Shown: piece after piece, positions 1 through 10,889 of the stretch
How the letters are laid out: every line of letters starts with the position of its first letter
How positions within the stretch are numbered: the first letter of the stretch is position 1
DNA from: Riptortus pedestris
Lineage: Eukaryota; Arthropoda; Insecta; Hemiptera; Alydidae
Assembly: GCA_019009955.1 (NCBI GenBank)
Contig: CM032231.1
Location: forward strand, 92,773,001-92,837,000
Direction: 5' to 3'
Length of the DNA: 64,000 nt
Program-made: the position numbers and the translations under genes
Notes under the pieces: generated by a model
What the model saw: only the letters and a program-made list of their open reading frames with translations
Databases searched by the model: none
What the model was told of the DNA's origin: nothing

Positions 1-600
1 GCAATATATACTTTAAGATTATAGAGGTGAACACATGATTTTATTTATTAATTGTTATTTTAAATTAAAGTCCTGTATTCAAACTGAGGCTAATAATAAT
101 GGTCATTTTATCGGTGACCAACCTTTTTTAGCCATCTTAGTATACACAAAGCTATATTGAATTATAGTTGTCCGATATATGTATATCATATATACATATC
201 TATCTATCTAGCGGACCCGGCAGACGTCCTGTATGACATTTCAAGCGATTAGGATATTAAATTTAATAGTGTTATGTTTAAAACAAAAGCTACTTTACTA
301 TATCTCGATTATACTTTGTTATACGACAAAAGTGAACATAACAAAAGTTACTCTAAATAACAACATAAACAACTTTTAACCTGTGCATATTTGCCGAAAA
401 ACCAATAGGAAACGAAATATCGCTATTGTTAATTTTAGGCCTACCTTACGACCCCCACTCCTGCTCCATCTGCCGGGCTGATTTGTGGTGCTAACCCATC
501 CAGGGCTTCACCCAAACGCGTACAAAAAAGTTCGTTCAAATCGGTCCAGCCGTTTAGGAGTTCAGTGACATACACACGTATAGTAGAATTATATATATAC

Positions 601-602
<2 letters not shown>

Positions 603-673
<71 letters not shown>
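603..673. repeat. (AT)n microsatellite
   Basis: Uninterrupted AT dinucleotides. They create spurious Tyr-Ile open frames on both strands. Confidence 0.95.
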
Positions 674-675
<2 letters not shown>

Positions 676-889
676 GCAGTTTCGTATAATGCAGCCTGCG
701 TTCTAGCTAAAATAGTCCTCATAGATTTATTAGCACATACTATTGTTGATCAGTATAACTTTCATAAAAAGTCTATTAATTCAAACTATATTTTAGCTGA
801 ATTTGTTGAATCAGAATTGGAATATAAAAGATGGTATCACCGGTAAATTTCCAAATATATTAATACATCAAGGAAATAAAACTTTTAGA

Positions 890-1660
890 ACGGAAATATA
901 TACAGATGGGAGTAAAGATGGGAAAAATGTAGGCTGCGCATGTGTAATATTCATTGTTTAGGAATTGACAGAGATACATAAATTTAGATTGGGACACAAC
1001 TGCACAAACATTCAAGCAGAACAATACGCTATACTGAAAACTTTACAAACTGAACATACAAAACATAATACACTTTGTATATACACCGACAGTAAAGTAA
1101 CAATACAAAAACTACATAACCGTACAACCTACGACTCGTTAACAACACAAATCAGAGAACTCATAGCAGAATTAAATCATATTAACATATATTTTTCATG
1201 GGTTAAAGCCCATTCAGATAATTTTGGAAATGAATTGGCCGATAGAGCTGCTAAGTCAGCTTCAAAAGATTCCCAATTCCCGGAATGTTACAATAAAATC
1301 TCCAAAGCCCACCTAAAATATATGTTAATAGCTCATCTAACTGAAAAGTGGCAACAACAATGGACTGTAACTAATAAAGGACAACATTTAAAACTTTTCA
1401 TTCCAAACATTAACACATATTTCAACAGCAAAAACATACAAACCGACTTTTCTATTACACAATTAGTAACAGGACATGGTTCACTAAATTCTTACTACCA
1501 ACGTAACATAAAAGACAACCTGTGATTACTCAACTCCACAAACAAGTCAACACTTAATATACGATTGCAGACTACTGACTAATGAACGACAAAAACTAAA
1601 ACAAGACATTGAACAAAAAAAAGGCAAATTTCCAATAAAAGAAGACAAGGAAATATGACA
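890..1660 (+). pseudogene. LINE RNase H / C-terminal pol fragment, frameshifted
   Basis: All four RNase H acidic motifs are visible: YTDGSKDG (899 on), QAEQYAIL, IYTDSKVTIQKL and GNELADRAAK, with the WVKAH histidine loop before the last. This arrangement is that of RNase H domains in I/R1-like non-LTR retrotransposons. A stop and frameshift near 958 separate the first motif from the rest. Another near 1520 moves the frame into the usual Cys/His tail (CDYSTPQTSQHLIYDC). No reverse transcriptase precedes it; the copy is 5'-truncated and sits within Helitron 1. Confidence 0.75.
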
Positions 1661-1849
1661 ATTCGGAGTACAGTGATGACTTACATAAAAAATTAATTTT
1701 ATTATTAACAAATGCCAACAACGGGTATTAACCCTAAACACTGGGACGGGTAAAAGTCAAAATATTGTGCAAAGTAAAGCGTTGCCAAAAAATTACCATC
1801 ACCATTCAGCCTCAAATCATTTCCCGAGCGAAGCCGGGTATCTGAGCTA

Positions 1850-1850
<1 letters not shown>

Positions 1851-1886
<36 letters not shown>
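1851..1886. repeat. (TA)n tract between two Helitron ends
   Basis: About 36 bases of TA separating the CTAG end of Helitron 1 from the inverted CTAG end of Helitron 2. Confidence 0.9.
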
Positions 1887-1887
<1 letters not shown>

Positions 1888-3480
1888 TAGCTCAGATACC
1901 CGGCTTCGCCCGGGAATTCATTTGAGGCTGGATGGCGATTTTATTTTTTTGGCAAGGCTTTACTTTGCACAATATTTTGACATTTACCCTTCCCAGTGTT
2001 TAGGGTTTATACCCGTTGTTGGCATTTTTTAATACTAAAATTAATTTTTTATGTATGACTTCACTGTTCAAACCATAATCATGGGTAGCATTTATTACAA
2101 TTAAATATCATTTATAATGAACATATTTCCTTTCAAAAGCCAATCCGAGCTCACATAGTATAGGCAAAGTTTTGCACGTAAGATTATATTTGTAATAGTG
2201 AATCTCACTGGAAATCGCTTCCAGGAATGCCAGACGGGAAATAAGTAAACTCAATTAACTGGTCCCGTCATTTTCCGCTCTCGCATGAGACTTCTCAACA
2301 TTCTTCTACTTATATTATTGATGCAAAACATTATTTTATAATTTATCTACCGGATGGAATTAAATAATAGTAGTACCCTAAAAATATCATATCGAGTTTA
2401 AACGCATATTGTTTTTTGTCATAATAACATTACCATTAACGTTTAATTGTTATTATATTAGATATTTGTTTCAATAACTTCAAGGTACATTATATAAATT
2501 AAATAATGGAAATGCTCTTATAGTTTATATTTCTATTGGAAATAAATAACAAAGTTATTTTCTATGAAAAATAAATAAATGAGGAGGGGTTGACGAAGAT
2601 TTATAACCTCACTAATCCGAATCATACTTTGAAGACGAAAACATAACATCATTTGTCATAATATTCATTTATTAAAACCCCTTAAATAAATACTAATATA
2701 ATTATTGACTCCCGTTTAGCGTATATCCTGTGTTTACCTCATTTTACGTCAAAAGTGAATGCACACAAAAGTTACTCTAAATAACAAAGTAAACAACTTT
2801 TGTTATGGTCACGTTTGCCGAAAAACAAATAGAAAATAAAAAAGCGAGTTTTTCATTTCAGCCTCTCTTATAATCCCCACTCCCCTTTGAACCTAAAAAT
2901 TTTAATATAGCTTATAATCATGGAAGAATTAATGCTTATTCACATACCGAGTTTTGCTAAGTCGGTTCAATCGTTAGTGCCCAACAAAATTGTTGGCCCC
3001 CGCTTTAGATTTTAGTGTATATCTCGTTTATACTTTTCTATACGACAAAAGCGAATATAACAAAAGTTACTGAAAATAACAAAATAAACATCTTTTGTCA
3101 TGTGCATGTTTGTCGAAAAACCGATAGGAAACAAAATATCACTACTGTTAATTTCAGGCCTCCCTTACAAACCCCACTCCTGCTCGGCCATAGAAATGTT
3201 GGTAGGGCTTGTGATAATTAAGGCGTCAACACTAATAAACATACCGAGTTATATTTAGTTCGGTTGAGTCTTTTGAGCCCAATAAAATTAATGACTCCCG
3301 CTATAGTTTTTAGCTTATAACTCATTTATACTTCGGCTTACGACAAAAGTGTATATAACAAAAGTTACTCTACATATCAAAATAAACAACATTTGTTATG
3401 TTCATATTTGCCGAAAACCCAATAGGAAACGAATTATCGCTATTTTCGCTACTTCAGTATGTTGACTATTAAAAATAATC
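1887..3480 (-). mobile_element. Helitron-type element 2, inverted
   Basis: CTAG at 1887-1890, then spacer and hairpin (1898-1913) in the reverse orientation of Helitron 1, followed by the same subterminal sequence for about 150 bases. Further right (2,690-3,450) come three diverged copies of a roughly 270-base subrepeat (ACGACAAAAGTG...ATAACAAAAGTTACTCTA...CCGAAAAACCAATAGGAAAC). The far end at about 3,480 is approximate. Confidence 0.5.
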
Positions 3481-3509
3481 AATGAAGTTACTCTACATGG
3501 TTCACTGTT

Positions 3510-3629
3510 TTAGCAGATTTCCCTTAAGGGAAATCAGCTATTGAGGTCGTACTCATGACGCGAGTTTTGAAAAATTTCCTCAAATGTCCATCGATCCTAC
3601 CCAGGAGATGACGAAAATGAGGTCCGTTC

Positions 3630-3699
<70 letters not shown>
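3510..3699 (+). mobile_element. Helentron-like (HINE) left-end copy with (TA)n
   Basis: Begins TAGCAGATTTCCCTTAAGGG, continues with the family's left block (GATCCTACCCAGGAGATGAC) and runs into (TA)n at 3636-3699. Only the left half is present. Confidence 0.6.
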
Positions 3700-3701
<2 letters not shown>

Positions 3702-3803
3702 CCGGACATCTTCCTGATATACAAACTGTCCTGGAAAATATTAGGAAAATCCGTCAAAAGGAGCTGCGTATACTTAGCAGATTTCCCACGTAATGGTAGG
3801 ACA
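3700..3803. repeat. 104-bp direct repeat, copy 1
   Basis: Reads the same base for base as 4254-4357. It contains an inverted HINE right end (CTTAGCAGATTTCCCACGTA). Confidence 0.85.
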
Positions 3804-4138
3804 GACAGGATCACAGAAAAATTAAAACAACATACATTTTCCATGAATGTTTTATTTTAAAATTAAATTACAAGAATGTTTAAAATTTGTCTCCAGTTGA
3901 AATACTTTCTCTTCGTCAGGAATTACTGAAATCCTCAAATTGAGCGACATGCCTTGCGTAACCACAAAACGTTATGATGGTATATATAAATGAAACTGAA
4001 ATAAAATATATGTTAGTGCAATAACCCTATTTTGGGACTCATAAAAAGTAATATATATTTAAAAAAAGTTTGACAAATATATCAAACCAATAATAGTTAT
4101 ATCAAAGAATGTTGTTTAGAAGAATGAATAAAACTTAC

Positions 4139-4230
4139 ATATGATAACTAGGGTGTGAATGCACGAAACGATTATTAGAAGCAGTTTTGGATGGACTTCT
4201 GTTGTTGCTTTGTAAGCCACTGTCCTCCAT
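4139..4230 (-). CDS. Possible isolated 5' coding exon
   Basis: An ATG at 4230 opens 30 codons of polar, Ser/Asn-rich sequence (MEDSGLQSNNRSPSKTASNN at the start) that stops at a consensus donor GTAAGT in phase 2. This is the only non-repeat, protein-like stretch between the two copies of an exact 104-bp duplication. No continuation was found to the left. It could be the first exon of a gene reaching beyond the window or a chance open frame. Confidence 0.25.
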
Positions 4231-4253
4231 TGAGAATCTACGAACCAATGGAA

Positions 4254-4357
4254 ATCCGGACATCTTCCTGATATACAAACTGTCCTGGAAAATATTAGGA
4301 AAATCCGTCAAAAGGAGCTGCGTATACTTAGCAGATTTCCCACGTAATGGTAGGACA
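4254..4357. repeat. 104-bp direct repeat, copy 2
   Basis: Identical by reading to 3700-3803, 554 bases to its right; the sequence between the copies is unique. Confidence 0.85.
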
Positions 4358-4539
4358 TACTACTGATGTCATCTCAACATATATTTTCTATTTCGAAAGA
4401 AAAATCACATGAGTGGAAGTGGGGTTTTTTCTGTACTGAAAACAAGAAAGTAGGAATAACTTGTCAAATGTTTGAGTTACGATAAATGTATACAAAAAGA
4501 ATTGCAGAGCAACACTAGTTTTCACGAGTTTTGTTCTGT

Positions 4540-4680
4540 AACATTATTCGATCATAATAGTAATAATGGAGATATTTTGAATTTTCAGATTCCCACTCCT
4601 ACTAATCCACCCCCCTTATTTCAGGTCCGATTTATACAAATATTATCTTTAGTGTTGACTGAAACGCTTAAATAATGAGT
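4540..4680 (-). mobile_element. HINE fragment, middle block
   Basis: Matches the central block of the family in minus orientation (GATCATAATAG...GGTCCGATTT...GAAACGCTTAAATA). Confidence 0.4.
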
Positions 4681-4780
4681 ACGTTATTAATAAAATAAAA
4701 ATTAAAAAACATTTTCGTGCTCAGAACGTATAATTTTGAATAAAGTGTATGACGATATAATAGCTTATAGTGGATATGAC

Positions 4781-5216
4781 ATGAGTAGGAGTGAGGGTTT
4801 AGTAAAGGCTCCTAAAATTAAAAATAAAAAAAAAAAAAAATATGCAAATATCTCACTTAATATTCGATATAGGGGAAAAAGCTATATAACATCATTTATA
4901 AGCAATAAATTGATCAATATGAATGTTTTGATCCGATATATATAATAGGGAATATATTTCAAAGTTTCGAAATTCCCCCCTACCAGTTGTCTAACTTCAG
5001 ACAACGTGATTTTTAGTTTTGTATAAAACGTTAAAATATCAAGTTTGGTGACGATTAAATAAAAATTGCGACCGCTAGAGCGTTAAGATATAAATATATA
5101 TAGTTTTGAACGGACAACATTTTCGTCATCTCCTGGACAGGATCGATGGAAAATTGAAGACATTTTTTGAAAATTGTGTCATGAATACAACCTGAATAGC
5201 AGATTTCCCTTAAGGG
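4781..5216 (-). mobile_element. HINE copy, inverted, lacking its right end
   Basis: Middle block (GCAAATATCTCACTTAATATT, GCGACCGCTAGAGCGTTAAG), a short TA tract and the left block ending GCAGATTTCCCTTAAGGGG at 5195-5213. Confidence 0.6.
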
Positions 5217-5844
5217 GAAGTCTGATTATACACCTAAATAGAAAAAATCAGTCTTGGGCTCCACATGGCTTCCATGTGCTCAAATTACATCAAATAATAA
5301 TAAAATGCTTGGCTACACTTTATATAAAATTATTTCATCCCAAAGTTGTGTACAATGTCTACATTCCAATGCCTCAGCTCAGATCATAAAATACCGTAGA
5401 ACATAATTTATAGATCTTTTAATGATTTATTTATTAAAAAAGGGATCAATTTTACTTTAAATGGATCCCTTTTTTTGTACCTTTAATAGGTACGAAGATA
5501 TTTGCAGTTTTTAATCCTCCCTCTAAGTCACATTTTGAAAAGGCGAGGTACTCAACTACACAGTGCAATAGTTCTAAATATGTGAAACTAATTTTTGAGT
5601 TATGTGAGCTATGTGCAGACAAGTCGCAGAAACTAGATAAAATGAGTTCAGAGAAGGTGAAAACGGAAAATTTCTTTAAAATCTGATAACCTAAAACTCT
5701 AGCGATTTGAATACTTACTTTTTCTTGTACAAGGAGGATGTACAAAGGTTACCTTGCCTGGCTAACTCCATAGAGAGCAGAGAGTTTGGGTACAAAGAAT
5801 GACAAGGGAAATACAAATTGAGGTCTCTCAAATGTAGAATATTT
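5217..5844. other. Stretch with no recognised feature
   Basis: No exon pattern of the local gene family, RNA or known repeat was recognised here. A minus-strand open frame at 5452-5745 (97 codons) lies downstream of the integrase scrap and could be degenerate LTR-element sequence, but shows no motif. Confidence 0.4.
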
Positions 5845-6072
5845 TTATATGGTAGTATTTTTGGAGAAGTGTTTCACAAAACTGGGACAAAAATAGAAAG
5901 ATGTCCGATGGCCGGTCAAAACATCTATAGGGTATAATAATGGTATCCGGTAAACAACCTTAAATGGAGTGAAACTCCACAAACTATGATCTTGCTTGTT
6001 CGGCCGGCAGGCAAGGAATGGGGAAGCGAGAAAGAAGGATGCTATTACCCCAGAAATGTTACTAATTGTCAT
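5845..6072 (-). pseudogene. LTR-retroelement integrase C-terminal fragment
   Basis: A 75-codon open frame contains HSLWSFTPFKVVYRIPLLYP followed by IDVLTG. This matches the end of Ty3/gypsy- or BEL-type integrase cores, where the usual pattern is hS-x-GFTPFELVYGR-P-x-P-ID. The catalytic DDE region is absent and no LTRs were seen, so it is a relic. It was first considered as exon 5 of gene A because of its Cys and Trp positions and then set aside. Confidence 0.45.
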
Positions 6073-6265
6073 CTATTATTTTTGAATCTCTCAGATTAAA
6101 AGGTGTGATCAAATTCTGGTAGAAGAATGGTTCAGCAGGACGAAACAGGATCAATATTTGTTAGTTAGGAATTTGAACGTGCTTAAAGTCTATAGGTATA
6201 CGTAGTATAATACTAACACATATAAGATATATATAAGATATAGAATTATGTATTATTTATTTTAC

Positions 6266-8126
6266 CTTTTTAACTTCACATTTGGCAAGACGGATAGAAA
6301 TGATAAAATGATGTACAGTATTAATCCTATGCCAATGAAAAATGCTCCACATTTGATATATTTGCTTTTGCCCTGGTCAAAAAATGATAATTTAGATAAC
6401 GCTCTATTGTTTAAAAGTTATTAATGAAATGTTTATAAATATTGATTTTTATAACTATGTTTATTAAAAATTAATGACGGTTAATTTAAAAATATAAGGA
6501 GCGTTAAGTGGCATACTTACATAATAAACTGATGCCAACCCATTTATGTAGCCAATAGACATTGTCATAACATAGACAATCAAAAGGAGATACTGCACTA
6601 AAAATAAAAATAATAACTATAAAATCCAAATATCTTATTATTCATGTTAGAGAAAATATATATAAAGTAATATTTATTGATCATTCAATTTGCACTCTGA
6701 TTGATAATGTACAATTTTTCGATCTGACGTATTGAAACAGAGATATTTCAGATTTTCGAAAATCCTCCCTTTTAAACCCCCCTCCTACTGGTCAGATTTT
6801 AGCCAATATTTATTTATTTTTTTGGCTTTACCTCATTTAGCATTAAATGTCATTTCCTTTCTTTATATTTTGTCCTATTGAACTTTCATCTTAAACTTTA
6901 TTTAAGTACTATTTTATGTTAATAATGTTGGAAAGTGTTACAATAAATGTATATTGCGGGCTTTAATTAGTTGTAGTGAGTATTATACTCGGAGGAGATT
7001 CCATTTCAAGTAATTTTATTTTAGTGAACAAATTAAAATCTTTGCTGAATTTCTTTCACATGGGTTCATTTTTGTTGCTGAAACACTTTTATTGTCATAT
7101 GAGGATACGAAACCCCTTCACTTTAGGTCTATTGAATACCTGGAAAGAATATAATTAAAGGAACAATAGTCGTATTTATATTTGACTTTTTTGGGTTCTA
7201 CTCCAAATTTTAGGAACTAAGGCTAACCGGGACATGTTATCTTATCACTCTTGACTACGAGAACCCTTATTAAAAGTGTATTCATGCGCCGTGGTATTTT
7301 AAAAATGTTAACTACCTCTATTATGGATGGCAATTAATACAACTGAAGGATCACAAAGAGAAAATGAATTTGACCTAACACTGGCAAGACACAGATGTGA
7401 AGTCAATTTCACTGTCGAAACACAGGACAAAGAAAAAAAAGTCCGTCACGCAGGGGCTGCGTAAACTAAGCAGATTTCCAATGTGAAGTTTTACAATAGA
7501 GAAATCTGCATACTGGTAACACAATACCACCGTGATTAAATACAAATGGTAATGAGAAATCTTTCAGTTAATTAAAATAAATTCCCAATTGAAACGGCTT
7601 CTGAATTGTAAGAATAATTTATATTTTAATAACTCAAATTTTAGTAGTCCAAGAACTAAAGAAGGAGGGAGGCGGATGAACAGAACGTATTTGCATAAAT
7701 CTCACAAAGTAACGAAGGTAAGGTAAGGTTAGAAACGACAGGTAAGGTTAGAAGAAGCTTCCACCTGAGCCGAGTAGTGACAGAAATGGCCGACCTAATC
7801 CGAACTATACCCGACCACAGACTTCATAAAAATGCAAATATCTCGGTTAATATTCAAGATAGAGAATAAATGTATATAACAATATCTATAGTAAATTTAA
7901 TTTTCAATAAGATTGATTCTATACAATTTCTCGATCCTATACATAATAACGGAAATATTATGAATTTTCGAAAATCTCCCCCTCTAACCCCCCCCCCCTT
8001 CCCTCTAGTTCGATTTCAGCCATTAACGAACTTGATCTGTCTTTTTACATAAAACGGCTAAATATCGAGTTTCGTAACGACCAAACAAAAAACAAAAATT
8101 GCGACCGCTAGAGCGTTAACAGACAA

Positions 8127-8186
<60 letters not shown>

Positions 8187-9825
8187 TTGAGCGGTTGTCG
8201 AAAATCGCGTCATGAGTACTACCTCAATAGCTGATTTCTCTTAGGGGAAATCTGCTAAATTTATTTATTTAGTTTATTTAGGTGTGTCGCAATTTAAGCG
8301 ATTCACACATTTTCTTGTAATGATTCTAAAATAGTAGAGGTAAAGCCACCTTATAAAAACCAATAAAAAATCTACAGAGGTAGGTAAATCTGCTAAAACT
8401 CAAGATAAGCAAATAGAAATACTTTTGATAATGTTACCTGCTATTACTTTTTTGTTTGGGTCAGAACTTCCGCTGTATATATTTGTCCATAAAGTGGTGA
8501 TCATTAACGTCTGAAAAGTAATGTATTCTTTTTTATTTATTGATATACGGTAACTACATCAACATCTATATTAATTATACTAATTAAAAAAACAACAACT
8601 CAAATTTCCAATTAATGAGATCAAATGAAGAGAAATGTTTGTACGTTGTAATTAAACCATAAATATATTTAACTCATAATTACTAACAACAAATTAATTT
8701 TTGGAATTGAAGCTTGTCAAGAACACACTGGGTGCCACTGTGTTTCTCTGAAGTGTAAAGGAGACAGATAAAGGAACAAGTAAAGTAGAGAAACAGTTCT
8801 TTGGAAAAATCAGTGGGTGATTCAACATTGTAATGTAGAGTATGGATTGCTGGCTCAATTTATTAAGGGAATCTGTTCATCTTGTGTTATATTTCTGTGA
8901 AAATTGATGAGAACTTGGGGTATACATAACTGAATGTCAACCGTATATGCGCCATTTTAAAATTTATATATTCGAGTTTACTCACTCTAAGTAAAGAGAT
9001 TACTAAGAACTTCCAGAGAATGATGCCAAATAGTGAAATTTCGTTCGTGGGATTAAAATTTGTCACGTTACAATACTAAAGAACAGATATAGTCATAATA
9101 AATGATTATTTGGGTAATTTATTAATTTGAGTGCAAACTTCAGGTTACACTGTACCTGATGTAATCAGTTCGCTACAGGTAAAAATGATCATACACTATT
9201 TATGTAAACATCCATGGGTGAAATATTATTATTTATTAACGTCCACTTTATGCAACTAAGGCAAATTGGGACAAGTTATCTACAGGTTACCACCCTTTTC
9301 TAGCAAGGGTGGGATTTAGGATATTATTTAATGAATTCCATCACTAAATAATTTCCTTTGCCCAGGCGAGAATCGAACTCGCCACTCTAGTTTTACCATG
9401 TGAGATAAAGGTCAACGCTTTAACTGACATGGCTAACCTGAGCCCCCCATGGGTGAAATAAATCTAAATTGATTTCGTAAGCTCATTGGAACGAAGTAAG
9501 AATAAAACTAAAGAAAGGCTCCACATATTTAGTTGAATCATATGTTGTATTACAGAAGCAATGGTTTCTAAAAGTGGCATATCTCTCATGCCTTCTGGTT
9601 TCACAGCCATTAGTACTAGATGAAATACATAATTAATGAAGAAGAAGTGAAGAAAAGAAGAAAGTTCATGGAAGTAAAAGAAAAAAGAAAAATGTGAGTC
9701 ATTACCAGCCCAGAGAAGGTGATAATGACAACTCCTGCTTGCCCATTGAAGAAGAAACAGAATATGAAGTCCCAGAGGTCGTCATCGTCATCCTTGTAAT
9801 AGTAACGTTTATCATCCTTTTTCAT
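6266..9825 (-). CDS. Gene A: four-TM family member, 5' four exons only
   Basis: Exons (transcript order) 9706-9825, 8438-8510, 6521-6597 and 6266-6372 follow the phase pattern 0, 1, 0, 2 shared with genes B-D. Exon 3 is exactly 77 nt in A, B, C and D, and exon 4 is 107 nt as in B. The protein starts with a very acidic/tyrosine-rich head (YYYKDDDDD). It then has a TM1 that straddles exons 1/2 (NGQAGVVIITFSGL onward), TM2 in exon 3 (LLLIVYVMTMSIGY) and TM3 in exon 4 (FFIGIGLILYIILSFL). The exon carrying the Cys motif and TM4 (exon 5) and the last exon were not found between 6,265 and the left edge, where repeats dominate. The gene is therefore either truncated or extends left of the window. Unrecognised family; function unknown. 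Confidence 0.6.
6640..6810 (-). mobile_element. HINE fragment, middle block
   Basis: CAATTTTTCGATCTGACGTA, GAGATATTTCAGATTTTCG and CTACTGGTCAGATTTTAGCC match the family centre; both ends are missing. It lies in intron 2 of gene A. Confidence 0.45.
6811..7432. other. Intronic sequence of gene A, nothing recognised
   Basis: AT-rich intron sequence without a repeat or open frame that I can assign; a short + strand frame at 6976-7158 has no supporting features. Confidence 0.4.
7433..8258 (-). mobile_element. Full-length HINE copy, inverted
   Basis: Runs from AAAGTCCGTCACGCAGGGGC (right end with the CGCAG/CTGCG hairpin, inverted) to GGGGAAATCTGCT at 8257. It includes the central CCCCCC-rich block and an internal (TA)n at 8128-8183. 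It sits in intron 2 of gene A. Confidence 0.65.
9226..9446 (-). mobile_element. tRNA-derived SINE, complete, with 14-bp TSD
   Basis: In the element's own sense it begins GGGGCTCAGGTTAGCCATG with a Pol III A box, has a B box around GAGTTCGATTCTCG, a body GGTGGTAACCTGTAGATAAC and ends TGGACGTTAATAAAT. CCATGGGTGAAATA flanks it at 9212-9225 and 9447-9460 as a perfect target-site duplication, so the insertion is fairly young. Confidence 0.8.
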
Positions 9826-9946
9826 GTTTACGCTCACAATCCTGTCTTAAGTATATTGTAATTGATTAACAAAAAATACACAACTAATATAACACATGTT
9901 TTTTTTTATTATTAGCTTGAAGGTTATTTTTATTTTTTTCCGTGTA

Positions 9947-10120
9947 GGGTTTAGCCTCTTGAGGAGTTGGTATTAATACACTTGTAGGGTTCGAACCCCG
10001 TTTGGGCTATAAGATTGAAGAACTCAATAAAATCCTTAGCCACCCCGGCTAGAAAAGGGTAGTAACCCGTAGATAACCCATCTCAAATCAGCCACAACAT
10101 AATAAAGTGGACGTATAACA
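9947..10120 (+). mobile_element. SINE copy, divergent head
   Basis: Starts with a tRNA-like segment holding a B box (GGGTTCGAACCCCG) and continues with the standard body and tail (ATAACCCATCTCAAATCAGCC...AAAGTGGACGT). Confidence 0.6.
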
Positions 10121-10178
10121 AAAAAAAAATGGTTGGCTAAATTCCGAAGGAGTTTTATATGAATTTAATCATTGGTTA

Positions 10179-10363
10179 GGGGCTCAGTTTAGCTTTGTGA
10201 GTTATAGTTGGCCTTAATCTCACATGCGAGCGATAGGAATTTAATTAGGGACGAACTCATTAAATAAAATCCTTAGTCTCACCCTGGCTAGAGAAGGGTG
10301 GAAACATGTTGATAACCCGCGCCCAATTAGCCATTTTAGCAAAAAGTGGGCGTTAATAAATAA
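10179..10363 (+). mobile_element. SINE copy with internal deletion
   Basis: GGGGCTCAGTTTAGC head, shortened at the B-box region, full body and TTAATAAATAA tail. Confidence 0.65.
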
Positions 10364-10401
10364 TTTAATTCTAAATTATATTTTATTCTTATTTATCTTT
10401 G

Positions 10402-10622
10402 CGGGGCTCAGATTAGCCATGCGAGTTAAAGCGTTGACCTTTATCTCATATAGTAAACCTAGAGTGGCGAGTTCGATTCTTGCCTGGGCAAAGGAAATTA
10501 TTTAGTGACGAAATTCATTAAATAACGTCCTAAAATCCCACCCTGGCTAGAAAAGGGTGGTAACCTGTAGATAACCCGTCCCGATTAGCCTAAGTTGCAA
10601 AAAGTGGACGTTAATAAATAAT
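10402..10622 (+). mobile_element. tRNA-derived SINE, complete
   Basis: Head GGGGCTCAGATTAGCCATGC, B box GAGTTCGATTCTTG, body and GGACGTTAATAAAT tail; followed by a truncated inverted SINE at about 10631-10676. Confidence 0.75.
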
Positions 10623-10630
10623 AATAATAT

Positions 10631-10676
10631 TTATCTTTGCTACTAAGGCTAATTGGGACCAGTCATCTACAGGTTT
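10631..10676 (-). mobile_element. SINE 3'-end fragment
   Basis: Only the tail half (GCTACTAAGGCTAATTGGGA ... ATCTACAGG) is left, inverted relative to the copy beside it. Confidence 0.5.
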
Positions 10677-10889
10677 AAATTATAAAAGTAATAGAATGGT
10701 AGTGGTTACTATAACCACTATGTCATATGGAAGATTGATTGTAGTATTCTACTTTCAAGAATATAAATAAAGCAACATTGCAAAGGATTATTCTTTAATA
10801 GCGTTGCCAAAGCTTAATCATGATTTGTTCAGAACTACAATTGGAATTCAAACAGAAACATAATTTTTAAATATTCATAACTTCCATTG

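Larger units (their letters stand above)
200..1850 (+). mobile_element. Helitron-type element 1 (3' end clear, 5' end uncertain)
   Basis: The right end reads hairpin CCCG/CGGG-like (around 1823-1839), then a short spacer, then CTAG at 1847-1850 followed by T. This is the classic Helitron 3' terminus: hairpin, CTRR, inserted before T. The same terminus ends Helitrons at 22,011, 31,666 and 62,322. Its interior has a broken LINE RNase H and subrepeats (TATACGACAAAAGTGAACAT near 320) common to the other Helitrons here. The 5' TC end could not be fixed; the start given is approximate. Confidence 0.55.

Noticed and set aside
441..846. Overlapping open frames on both strands rich in Tyr-Ile
   Set aside because: They are translations of (AT)n; the same applies at 3524-3844 and 26421-26603.
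5880..6020. Candidate exon 5 of gene A (Cys, Asp-His, Trp in roughly the right order)
   Set aside because: No usable acceptor in phase 2 and the FTPFKVVY...YPID run fits LTR integrase better.
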